From NCBI GenBank assembly GCA_965277775.1, contig OZ255843.1:744001-808000 (forward strand): 64,000 bases of DNA, read 5' to 3'. The stretch's first letter is position 1. Each line of letters opens with the position of its first letter. A program made the translations under genes and the position numbers. The DNA comes from G965195345 sp965277775. GTDB lineage: Bacteria > Pseudomonadota > Gammaproteobacteria > CAKMZV01. The notes below the pieces were generated by a model. The model was given only the letters and a program-made list of their open reading frames with translations, did no database searches and was not told the DNA's origin. Positions 45,315 to 53,675 of the stretch are shown in pieces.

Positions 45315-46574
45315 TTATGGCTCATAGCGTGCAAATGCCAGCGTGCCATTTGAGCCACCAAAACCAAAAGAATTACTCAAAGCATAGCGGATTTGCGCCG
45401 CCCGCGCTGTATGAGGCACCAAATCCAAATCGCAGCCTTCATCTGGATGATCCAAATTGATGGTCGGTGGAATCATTTGATGCTGAATACTCAAACAGGT
45501 ATAAACCGCTTCGACAGAGCCTGATGCGCCGAGCAAATGACCCGACATAGATTTTGTAGAACTGATGGCCAATTTTTTAGAATGAGACCCAAATACTTTT
45601 TTAATGGCTTTTATTTCTGCGATGTCTCCAGCTGGGGTCGATGTCCCATGGGCATTGATGTAATCAAATGCTTCTTTATCCACCCCTGAATCTTTGATTG
45701 CGTTTGCCATACATCGGGCGGCGCCTTCGCCATCTTCTGGTGGGGAGGTCATATGGTGGGCATCCCCACTGTAACCAACACCGACTAATTCAGCAATGAT
45801 GGGTGCACCCCGATTGATAGCGTGTTCCAATGATTCAAGCACAATAACCCCCGAACCATCGGCAAGGACAAATCCATCTCGATCCTTATCCCAAGGGCGA
45901 CTGGCTTTGGTCGGCTCATCGTTTCTGGTGGACAAAGCTCTTGCCGAAGCAAATCCACCCATGGCGGTTGGTGTGCAGGCTTTTTCAGAACTTCCTGTTA
46001 ACATCAAATCGGCCTCACCATAAGCAATCATCCGCGCTGCCCATGAAATGGCATGGGTGCCAGTCGTGCAAGCGCTCACGGGCGATACATTAGGGCCTTT
46101 TAATCCAAAATGAATGGCAATCATCCCTGCCAGCATATTGATTATGGCACCAGGAATGTAGAAAGGTGTAATCCTGCGAGGACCTTTCTCTAAGTATTTT
46201 TCTACGGTATTTTCTATAAGATTGAGACCACCGATACCAGAGCCGACGCAGACACCTGCGCGCTCATTGAATATAGTCTGTTTGAGTCTGTCGTCGTCAA
46301 TCAAACCGGCTGAGGCTAAAGCCTCTTGAGCTGTCGCCAGTCCATAATGGATGAAGTCATCCACCCGCTTGGACTGCTTTTCAACCATCCGATCAGATAA
46401 GTCAAAACCTCTGATTTGTCCAGCGATTCGAGTTGAAAATGCACTAACATCGAATGCATCAATGGTTCTGATGCCACTCTTTGCCGCCAATAAAGCATTC
46501 CAATTTTCTTCAACTGAAAGCCCAAGAGGCGAGAGGCATCCCAAGCCCGTGACAACGACTCGGCGCCCGTTCAT
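45315..46574 (-). CDS. fabF: 3-oxoacyl-[acyl-carrier-protein] synthase II
   Basis: FabF condenses acyl-ACP with malonyl-ACP in fatty-acid elongation. The 419-residue product has the catalytic triad regions: SACTTGTHAI with the nucleophilic Cys near residue 167, NAHGTSTPAGD with the first His and KSMSGHLLGASG with Lys and the second His. The N-terminus RRVVVTGLGCLSPLG is standard. It lies 44 bases after acpP, the usual order, and is followed by pabB. Confidence 0.97.
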   Translation of the reverse strand: MNGRRVVVTGLGCLSPLGLSVEENWNALLAAKSGIRTIDAFDVSAFSTRIAGQIRGFDLSDRMVEKQSKRVDDFIHYGLATAQEALASAGLIDDDRLKQTIFNERAGVCVGSGIGGLNLIENTVEKYLEKGPRRITPFYIPGAIINMLAGMIAIHFGLKGPNVSPVSACTTGTHAISWAARMIAYGEADLMLTGSSEKACTPTAMGGFASARALSTRNDEPTKASRPWDKDRDGFVLADGSGVIVLESLEHAINRGAPIIAELVGVGYSGDAHHMTSPPEDGEGAARCMANAIKDSGVDKEAFDYINAHGTSTPAGDIAEIKAIKKVFGSHSKKLAISSTKSMSGHLLGASGSVEAVYTCLSIQHQMIPPTINLDHPDEGCDLDLVPHTARAAQIRYALSNSFGFGGSNGTLAFARYEP

Positions 46575-46618
46575 TTTTTGTTTTTTACACCCCTGAAAGA
46601 ATATCAGGGTATTTCGAA

Positions 46619-46852
46619 TTAAGCGTCTTGCTTACTTACGTAATCAATCGCTTCTTGTACCGTTGTGATCTTCTCTGCATCCTCATCAGGGATGGTTGCA
46701 TCAAACTCTTCTTCCAGAGCCATGACGAGTTCAACGGTATCTAAAGAATCTGCCCCCAAGTCATCTACAAATGATGATTCATTTGAAATTTCTGACTTAT
46801 CTACACCTAATTGTTCAGCTACTATTACTTTTACACGTGCTTCAATACTCAT
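46619..46852 (-). CDS. acpP: Acyl carrier protein
   Basis: A 77-residue acidic four-helix protein that carries fatty-acyl intermediates on a phosphopantetheine arm. The attachment Ser lies in DLGADSLDTVELVMALEEEF in the middle. It heads a leftward run with fabF, whereas fabG, its usual upstream neighbour, is over 16 kb away on the other strand. The 157 bases upstream, to the end of ffh, should hold its promoter. Confidence 0.98.
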   Translation of the reverse strand: MSIEARVKVIVAEQLGVDKSEISNESSFVDDLGADSLDTVELVMALEEEFDATIPDEDAEKITTVQEAIDYVSKQDA

Positions 46853-47009
46853 GATTTTATTCCTCTGGTTTTGAAAATGGGTTATAACTTAATAATAATC
46901 GGAATATTATACTCTCATCCATTTCATGAAATGGCATAATATTTTTTATACGATTCATAGTCGCAGTCAAAATGGCTGGTCAATCTTTTGTGTTTTTAAT
47001 CGTTTATGG

Positions 47010-48380
47010 TTAAAAACGCGGAGGCATTCCGCCCATCCCGCCAAGCATTTGACCCATGCCGCCCATCATTTTTTTTGCCATTTTGGGGTTTTTCATTTTT
47101 TTCATCATACCATTCATCTGAAGCTGCTGTTTTAACAGCTGGTTCACCAACTGCACTGAAGTTCCAGAACCATTAGCAATGCGAAGTTTACGCGTACGCT
47201 TGATGACAGTTGGCTCTCTACGCTCCATGGGGGTCATCGAATCAATGATCGCCATCTGGTGTTTGATGTGCTTATCATTCATCTGATCTTTGAGTTTTTC
47301 AGTCAGATGCCCTGCGCCTGGAATTTTCCCCAACATGGATGAGGCGCCGCCCATCTTTAACATTTGCGCCATCTGCTCGCGTAAATCGGTCATATCAAAG
47401 CCCTTGCCTTTACGCATTTTCTGCGCTGATTTTTCCATGGCTTGGGTGTCAGTTTGGTTTTGAATGTCTTCAATCAGGCTGAGTACATCCCCCATGCCCA
47501 AGATTCTTGAAACAATACGATCTGGATAGAATTTTTCTATGGCATCTGGTTTTTCGCCAGTGGTTAAGTATTTAATCGGACAACCCGTCACTTCACGCAC
47601 AGACAAAATGGCGCCACCACGCGCATCACCATCGCTTTTGGTCATGATTAAACCGGTCAATGGCAAAATTTGATGAAAGGCATGGGCACTGTTGACCGCG
47701 TCTTGCCCCGCTTGCGCATCAACAGCCAAAAGCACCTCTATGGGCTTAACGGCTTGCTGAATTTGTGCGATTTCGTCCATCATGTCCTGTTCAACGTGCA
47801 GCCGCCCTGCCGTATCGACGATTAACACATCATACAATCGACGCTTGGCTTCAGACAAAGCCGTTTGAGCAATTTGCACGGGTTGGGTTTCACCTTCTGC
47901 AGCACAATAGGTTACGTCGATGGTTTGCGCCAATACAGCCAACTGTTGACGCGCAGCGGGTCTATAAGTATCGGCACTGACAACCATGACTTTTTTCTTG
48001 TCTGCCTTGAGTAATTTGGCCAATTTCCCAACGCTGGTGGTTTTACCGACCCCCTGTAATCCTGCCATTAAAATCACCGCGGGCGGTTGAGTGCGTAAAT
48101 TCAGTGCGCTGTTGTCAGTGCCTAAGAGTGCAACCAATTCATCTTGTACAATTTTTATAATCTGTTGCCCTGGGGTCAGACTTTGGGCAATATTTTGACC
48201 CAATGCCTTTTCCTTCACCGATTCAATGAACCGTTTAATAACAGACAAGGCCACATCTGCTTCAAGCAAAGCTCGACGAATTTCGCGCATGCTTTCTTCA
48301 ATGTGTGTCTCCGATAGCCTTGCTTGGCCACGGAGGTTTTTCATCGTGCTTTGTAATCGATTGCTTAAGGACTCTAACAT
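47010..48380 (-). CDS. ffh: Signal recognition particle protein Ffh
   Basis: Ffh binds signal sequences of nascent membrane proteins and, with 4.5S RNA and FtsY, brings ribosomes to the membrane. The 456-residue product has the N domain, GTPase motifs (GLQGVGKTTSVGKL near residue 108, DTAGRL near 190, TKSDGDARGGA near 246) and the Met-rich M domain, whose tail has many Met and Gly residues (KMMGGMGQMLGGMGG). The RNA-binding SGSGT-like motif appears as ANGSGTSV. An 8-bp AT-rich inverted repeat (46992-47017) overlaps its stop. The RNA partner ffs is at 24.2 kb. Confidence 0.97.
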   Translation of the reverse strand: MLESLSNRLQSTMKNLRGQARLSETHIEESMREIRRALLEADVALSVIKRFIESVKEKALGQNIAQSLTPGQQIIKIVQDELVALLGTDNSALNLRTQPPAVILMAGLQGVGKTTSVGKLAKLLKADKKKVMVVSADTYRPAARQQLAVLAQTIDVTYCAAEGETQPVQIAQTALSEAKRRLYDVLIVDTAGRLHVEQDMMDEIAQIQQAVKPIEVLLAVDAQAGQDAVNSAHAFHQILPLTGLIMTKSDGDARGGAILSVREVTGCPIKYLTTGEKPDAIEKFYPDRIVSRILGMGDVLSLIEDIQNQTDTQAMEKSAQKMRKGKGFDMTDLREQMAQMLKMGGASSMLGKIPGAGHLTEKLKDQMNDKHIKHQMAIIDSMTPMERREPTVIKRTRKLRIANGSGTSVQLVNQLLKQQLQMNGMMKKMKNPKMAKKMMGGMGQMLGGMGGMPPRF

Positions 48381-48507
48381 GCGGTTATTTTAAACGACTG
48401 TGGTTAGATTGGTGAACGTTCATAGCGAAATCACCAAAGCAAACCACCCTCCAATCATACACAAAGGCAAACGACCCTTGTCAGAAATAGGTAAAATTCA
48501 ACCTTCT

Positions 48508-49551
48508 ATGAAAGCGTCCCCACTGACTCAAACCCCTATCCCAACTCGATGGGTTGGACCGGTCCTTATCAAAGGCGATCTAATCAATTCTGAACACATT
48601 GAATTGCCATTAGCGACTTTTGAAACGCCTATGTGGCCATCGGTTAATCGAGGCGCTCGTGTATGCACCCAAAGCGGTGGGTTAAACATCACTCTGATCA
48701 GCGAACAAATGACGCGTTCTATCGTCTTCCGTGCCGAAGATGCAGCAACCGCCTTAAGGGCTTGGCAAAACATTGCTCAAAACTTGTCCACCTTAGCCAA
48801 GCACGCCGAAAAAACCAGTCAGTTTGTTAAACTGCTTGATCTTAAACCGCAATTTTTGGGCAACCTTCTATACATCCGCTGTGCCTATACTTGTGGTGAT
48901 GCCAGCGGTCACAATATGACCACATTGGCCAGTGATGCCATCCAAAAACAAATACTCAAGGATCACCCCGAATTAAGCTACGCATCCATTTCTGCCAATA
49001 TTTGTGTGGATAAAAAAGTCTCCGCCATCAATGGCATCTTGGGTCGAGGCAAAGAAGTGGTTGCTGAATGCGTGATCCCAGAAAAATACTTAAACAGCTA
49101 CTTACACACCACGGCTGAAAAAATGATGGCTTTGCACATCCATAAAAACCTGAATGGCTCGCTCTTAGCAGGCTCCATACGCTCAGCCAATGCACATTTT
49201 GCCAATATGCTTCTGGCTTTTTATCTGGCCACTGGACAAGATGGCGCCAATATCGTTGAAGGCTCTCAAGGCTTTACCCACATGGAAATACGCGGCAAAG
49301 ATTTATATTTTTCCGTCAATATTCCGCACCTGATCGTCGGCACAGTGGGTAATGGTAAGAACGACAGTGTCGTGGCAGAGAATTTACAAAGATTGGGCTG
49401 TAAAAATGATCGCCCGACTGGAGAGAATGCTCAGCGGCTTGCCATTATTGCAGCGGCCACAGTCGCTTGCGGTGAATTATCTTTATTAGCGGCTCAAACC
49501 AATGTTGGAGAACTGATCAACGCCCATTTACAAATTGAACGCCCATCATGA
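48508..49551 (+). CDS. mvaA: Hydroxymethylglutaryl-CoA reductase, class I type
   Basis: The enzyme reduces HMG-CoA to mevalonate, the committed step of the mevalonate route. From the ATG at 48508 it has 347 residues. Catalytic groups can be placed by the class I pattern: Glu39 in LATFETP (class I TTEG position), Lys in DKKVSAIN, Asp in GQDGAN and His in INAHLQ near the C-terminus. GRGKEVVAE and DLYFSV also fit class I. The frame is open upstream to a GTG at 48400, only 19 bases from the divergent ffh start; the later ATG leaves room for a promoter and places PTRWVGP close to the N-terminus. Either start is possible. It overlaps fni by four bases. Confidence 0.88.
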   Translation: MKASPLTQTPIPTRWVGPVLIKGDLINSEHIELPLATFETPMWPSVNRGARVCTQSGGLNITLISEQMTRSIVFRAEDAATALRAWQNIAQNLSTLAKHAEKTSQFVKLLDLKPQFLGNLLYIRCAYTCGDASGHNMTTLASDAIQKQILKDHPELSYASISANICVDKKVSAINGILGRGKEVVAECVIPEKYLNSYLHTTAEKMMALHIHKNLNGSLLAGSIRSANAHFANMLLAFYLATGQDGANIVEGSQGFTHMEIRGKDLYFSVNIPHLIVGTVGNGKNDSVVAENLQRLGCKNDRPTGENAQRLAIIAAATVACGELSLLAAQTNVGELINAHLQIERPS

Positions 49552-50585
49552 ACGCCACCAATGACCGTAAAAACGATCACATCAATGCCTTTTCAGAAGA
49601 TGCCGGCATAGAACGTCATGGGCATTTTTTTGATGCCATTCAACTGCAACATCGTGCCCTACCAGAAATAGACTTTGACCAAGTGTCCACTCAAACCACC
49701 TTTTTGCGTCGCCACTTGTCCATGCCATTTATCATTTCATCCATGACAGGCGGACAAGACGATCAATTGGTCGTCATCAATCAACGCTTGGCACAAGCCG
49801 CCCAACAACAGAAAGTTGCATTAGCGGTCGGCTCACAACGCATCATGTTGAGCCATAAAAGTGCAGCAAAAAGTTTTGAAGTGCGCCAATATGCCCCTGA
49901 CATACCAATCATTGCCAACATAGGCGCTGTGCAATTAAACTACGGTGTGACCATTGCGGACATACAACAAATGGTCAAACAGATTGATGCCGATGCGCTA
50001 TATCTCCACCTCAATCCTTTGCAAGAATGCATACAACCAGAAGGCAACCGAAATTTTTCGCAGCTAATCAATAAAATAACAGACCTGAATGCACAATTGG
50101 ACATCCCCATATTTTTGAAAGAAGTCGGTTGTGGCTTTTCACTCGCTGACCTTCGACTCATTCAAACCACAGGTATTCAATGGTTAGACGTTGCTGGACG
50201 GGGTGGCACTTCATGGAGTCGCGTTGAAAATCATCGGCGAGCGACTGTGGACGATTTGGGCATGATTTTTCAAGATTGGGGCATTCCAACACCCCATAGC
50301 ATCAGAGCTGCAAAACAACATTTTCCACAATTAAAAATCATTGCCAGTGGTGGTGTACGAAACGGCATCGACATGTTGAAAAGCATTGTACTGGGCGCTG
50401 AATTATGCGCCATGGCAGCCCCTCTACTCAAACCAGCTCAAGCCAGTACCGAAGCCGTTCAAATTCAATTGCAACACTTACAAAATCAACTACAAACCGC
50501 AATGTTTTTGTGTGGCATTGACATGATCACAGACGCCCACAACAACCCCCAATTATTGTTCGATCCTTCTAACCCCTTGTCATAA
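49548..50585 (+). CDS. fni: Isopentenyl-diphosphate delta-isomerase, type 2 (FMN-dependent)
   Basis: Type 2 IDI interconverts IPP and DMAPP using reduced FMN and Mg2+. The 345-residue TIM-barrel product has ISSMTGGQDD near residue 64, AVGSQR, the HLNPLQECIQPEGNRNF block (substrate and Mg2+ contacts) near residue 156, FLKEVGCGFS, and the FMN phosphate site IASGGVRNGID near 263. Organisms using the mevalonate route need such an isomerase, and this gene overlaps the HMG-CoA reductase by four bases, so the two work in one pathway. The kinases and decarboxylase between them are not in the window. Confidence 0.94.
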   Translation: MNATNDRKNDHINAFSEDAGIERHGHFFDAIQLQHRALPEIDFDQVSTQTTFLRRHLSMPFIISSMTGGQDDQLVVINQRLAQAAQQQKVALAVGSQRIMLSHKSAAKSFEVRQYAPDIPIIANIGAVQLNYGVTIADIQQMVKQIDADALYLHLNPLQECIQPEGNRNFSQLINKITDLNAQLDIPIFLKEVGCGFSLADLRLIQTTGIQWLDVAGRGGTSWSRVENHRRATVDDLGMIFQDWGIPTPHSIRAAKQHFPQLKIIASGGVRNGIDMLKSIVLGAELCAMAAPLLKPAQASTEAVQIQLQHLQNQLQTAMFLCGIDMITDAHNNPQLLFDPSNPLS

Positions 50586-50710
50586 TACAAACATAGACAT
50601 TCATAGCGCTTGGATAGAGCAGAAATGTTCAAATACAGCAAATTGAATTTGAGTATAATACCGCCTTCATTCATTTATGGATGATTGATGACCTTATTTC
50701 AAATACCTAT

Positions 50711-50787
50711 AGTCGCGTAGCTCAGTTGGTTAGAGTGCCACCTTGACATGGTGGAGGTCGCTGGTTCGACCCCAGTCGCGACTACCA
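50711..50787 (+). tRNA. tRNA-Val (anticodon GAC)
   Basis: A complete 77-nt cloverleaf with encoded CCA. The acceptor stem pairs AGTCGCG with CGCGACT, the anticodon stem CCACC/GGTGG encloses TTGACAT, giving anticodon GAC (Val, GUC and GUU codons), and the T arm has the usual TTCGA loop. A TATAAT-like -10 lies at 50654-50659. It forms the left border of the accessory region with the restriction-modification genes. Confidence 0.96.
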
Positions 50788-51045
50788 AATCATTGACACC
50801 AAGCCCGCCATTGCATCCAATATTGTTGCTTGCAAAGGTGGATGACCTTCCCCACAATCCATTTTTTAACCAATCCATAGCTGCTATGGAATCAGCCTTA
50901 ATGGTTCATTTCAAAAGGGACTGATTAAGTTAGAGACGGGCAATCCTTAAAAGAATAACTTAAGGATATAATATAAAGTATTAAATCATTAAGCTATCCA
51001 TTATCAAATAACCCCAAACAGGTTCAGAAATAGAAAAAATAAAAA
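50788..51045. other. Intergenic stretch between tRNA-Val and hsdM
   Basis: These 258 bases become AT-rich toward hsdM and hold no gene I can support. A 7-bp inverted repeat around CTG (TCCATAG/CTATGGA, 50874-50890) lies in the first half. No copy of the tRNA-Val 3' end that would mark an attachment site was found by eye. Confidence 0.5.
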
Positions 51046-52500
51046 ATGTTTGAACAAACCTTTAAGAATATCGACGACATCCTCCACAAGGACGCAGGTT
51101 GCTCTAGCGAACTCGATTACACAGAACAAACATCATGGATGCTGTTTCTCAAGTATCTTGATGATCTTGAGCAAACCAAGTCTCTTGAGGCTGAACTAGA
51201 AGATAAACAATACCGTTTTATCATTGATGCTAAGTACCGATGGTCAGCATGGGCAGCGCCTAAGAATTCTAATGGTAAATTCGACCACAACACTGCCCTG
51301 ACTGGTGATGACCTTATGGACTATGTCGATGGGGAACTCTTTCCTTATCTCAAGTCCTTCAAAGAGCGTGCAGACAGTCCTGACACCATTGAATATAAGA
51401 TCGGTGAAATCTTTGGTGAGATTAAGAACAAAATACAGTCTGGCTACAGCTTGAGAGATGCCTTAGAGAAGGTCGATGAGCTGCAATTCAGAACCCAAGA
51501 ACAAAAGCATGAGTTGTCTCACCTCTACGAATCAAAGATTAAAAACATGGGCAATGCTGGTCGTAACGGGGGTGAATACTACACACCCAGACCGCTGATT
51601 AGAGCCATGATTGATGTGACAAACCCGAAAATTGGTGAAACCATCTATGACGGTGCTGCTGGCTCTGCAGGCTTCTTATGCGAGACCTATGACTACCTTC
51701 GTCAGCGTAAAGGATTGTCCAGTAGTGACCTAAGAACACTGCAAGATAGCACCTTCTATGCCAAAGAGAAGAAGTCTTTGGCCTATGTGATCGCCATCAT
51801 GAATATGATTCTGCATGGCATAGAAGCGCCTAATGTGATTCATACCAATACTCTGGGTGAGAATCTATCTGATATTCAGCCTAACCAGCGTCATAACATT
51901 ATCTTGGCTAACCCGCCCTTTGGTGGCAAAGAACGCAAAGAGATTCAGCAGAACTTCCCGATTAAGACGGGTGAGACTGCCTTCCTATTCCTGCAACACT
52001 TTATCAAGATGCTAAAGCCTGGCGGTCGAGCTGCTGTGGTTATCAAGAATACTTTTTTGTCTAACACAGACAATGCAGCTGTAGCGCTTCGTAAGGAGTT
52101 AGTGGGAAGCTGTAATCTCCACAGTATCTTGGATTGCCCTGGTGGTACGTTTATTGGTGCTGGTGTTAAAACTGTGGTCCTATTCTTTGAGAAGGGTGCG
52201 CCCACAAAGAAGGTCTGGTACTATCAGTTGGACGTGGGCAGAAACATGGGCAAGACCAATCCACTCAATGATAAGGACCTTAAGGACTTTGTAAGCCAAC
52301 AAAAGACCTTTGCAGAGACAGAACAGTCGTGGTCTATTGATCTCAGCGATATTGACCAAAGTACCTATGACCTATCAGTTAAGAACCCCAACAAGAATGA
52401 TGCGGTCATCCTTAGAGAGCCCTCAGAGATTATTGAAGAGATTAGAGCATTGGATAAAGAGAGTGAAGCTATCCTTGGCAATATTCGGGCGTTATTGTGA
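51046..52500 (+). CDS. hsdM: Type I restriction-modification system, methyltransferase subunit HsdM
   Basis: HsdM, as a dimer with one HsdS, methylates adenine in the bipartite target. The 484-residue product has an N-terminal helical domain (about 1-150), a SAM-binding motif DGAAGSAGFL near residue 205 and the catalytic NPPFGG near residue 290, as in N6-adenine methylases. Lys is often encoded by AAG here, unlike AAA in neighbouring core genes, which suggests acquisition from elsewhere. It has no strong Shine-Dalgarno. Its stop shares one base with the hsdS start. Confidence 0.95.
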   Translation: MFEQTFKNIDDILHKDAGCSSELDYTEQTSWMLFLKYLDDLEQTKSLEAELEDKQYRFIIDAKYRWSAWAAPKNSNGKFDHNTALTGDDLMDYVDGELFPYLKSFKERADSPDTIEYKIGEIFGEIKNKIQSGYSLRDALEKVDELQFRTQEQKHELSHLYESKIKNMGNAGRNGGEYYTPRPLIRAMIDVTNPKIGETIYDGAAGSAGFLCETYDYLRQRKGLSSSDLRTLQDSTFYAKEKKSLAYVIAIMNMILHGIEAPNVIHTNTLGENLSDIQPNQRHNIILANPPFGGKERKEIQQNFPIKTGETAFLFLQHFIKMLKPGGRAAVVIKNTFLSNTDNAAVALRKELVGSCNLHSILDCPGGTFIGAGVKTVVLFFEKGAPTKKVWYYQLDVGRNMGKTNPLNDKDLKDFVSQQKTFAETEQSWSIDLSDIDQSTYDLSVKNPNKNDAVILREPSEIIEEIRALDKESEAILGNIRALL

Positions 52501-53675
52501 TGGGTTGGGTTGAGCAAAAATTATCTTCACTTTGCGATATGTTTACTGATGGTGACTGGGTAGAAAGTAAAGACCAATCTGCCGAAGGAATAAGATTAAT
52601 TCAAACAGGAAATATCGGTGAGGGTGTATTTAAGAATCGGAGAAATAAAAGCAGATTCATCTCGAATGATACATTTAAAAGATTAAAGTGTACGGAAATC
52701 ATAGAAAGCGACTGCCTAGTCTCCAGATTACCTGACCCAGTTGGTCGGTCATGCTTGATACCATACACAGGCGAAAAAATGATTACGGCGGTTGATTGTA
52801 CAATTATCAGACTTAATAAGATTTTTTTACTTCCAGAGTTTTTTATCTATTTCACACAGTCATACACTTATTTAACTGTTGTTGAGTCTTTAACTACAGG
52901 GGCAACTCGCAAACGGATAAGTAGAAAGAATCTTGGAGAGGTTCGGATTCCACTTCCACCCATTCCCGAGCAACAACGTATCGTTGCCATACTCGACCAA
53001 GCCTTTGCCGACATCGAAAAGGCCCGTACCAACGCCAAGAAGAATTTAATGAATGCCCGTGAGTTATTTGATAGCTATTTGAATCAGGTGTTTAGTCAGC
53101 GTGGTGAGCATTGGGTAGAGCAAAAACTATCTTTACTCTGCAAAATCTTTGATAGCAGACGCAAGCCAATAACAAAAAAAGATAGGTCACCGGGTATTTA
53201 TCCATATTATGACGCAACAGGAATATTGGATTATGTAGATGGCTATCTTTTTGATGAAAAGCTAGTGTTGATTGGTGAGGATGGAGCAAAATGGGACGCA
53301 GGAGACACTTCAGCTTTTAGTATTGAGGGTAAGACTTGGGTCAACAATCACGCCCATGTGATTCAGCCCATACGAGATAGAATCTTAGATAAATGGCTTA
53401 TATACTATTTGAACGGAGAGGACCTGTCTAAGTTTATTACTGGAATGACAGTGCCAAAGCTTAATCAAGGCAAACTTAAAGAAATCCCAATACCACTACC
53501 CCCCATTCCGGAACAACACCGCATTGTCGACTCGCTGGATAAGTTATCAGGAGAAGTCCATCAACTAGAAAAGCGTTACCAAGAAAAACTAGAATCCTTA
53601 GACGAACTCAAAAAATCCCTGCTCCAAAAAGCCTTCTCAGGTGAACTCACCAAAACCGAAGGACATACCGCATGA
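52500..53675 (+). CDS. hsdS: Type I restriction-modification system, specificity subunit HsdS
   Basis: HsdS recognises the two half-sites of the DNA target. The 391-residue product has two target-recognition domains (about 1-150 and 195-345), each ended by the same conserved block: PLPPIPEQQRIV and PLPPIPEQHRIV, followed by coiled-coil helices that set the spacing between half-sites. Both halves begin with the near-identical VEQKLS. The start is ATG 52500; a GTG at 52497 is also in frame, but TGATG overlap with hsdM is the usual form. The first TRD is more AT-rich than the spacer helices, a common sign of TRD exchange. It overlaps hsdR by four bases. Confidence 0.93.
   Translation: MGWVEQKLSSLCDMFTDGDWVESKDQSAEGIRLIQTGNIGEGVFKNRRNKSRFISNDTFKRLKCTEIIESDCLVSRLPDPVGRSCLIPYTGEKMITAVDCTIIRLNKIFLLPEFFIYFTQSYTYLTVVESLTTGATRKRISRKNLGEVRIPLPPIPEQQRIVAILDQAFADIEKARTNAKKNLMNARELFDSYLNQVFSQRGEHWVEQKLSLLCKIFDSRRKPITKKDRSPGIYPYYDATGILDYVDGYLFDEKLVLIGEDGAKWDAGDTSAFSIEGKTWVNNHAHVIQPIRDRILDKWLIYYLNGEDLSKFITGMTVPKLNQGKLKEIPIPLPPIPEQHRIVDSLDKLSGEVHQLEKRYQEKLESLDELKKSLLQKAFSGELTKTEGHTA
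52507..53141 (+). repeat. Direct repeat at the start of both HsdS half-subunits
   Basis: The 29-base stretches 52507-52535 and 53113-53141 match at 25 positions; they encode WVEQKLSSLC and WVEQKLSLLC. They frame the first TRD and its helix. Together with the repeated PLPPIPEQ block, this gives homology on both sides of each TRD, so recombination could swap or delete domains. Confidence 0.7.

Noticed and set aside
48400..48507. GTG start of HMG-CoA reductase at 48400
   Set aside because: It is 19 bases from the divergent ffh start, has no ribosome site, and adds 36 residues before conserved sequence; kept as an alternative only.
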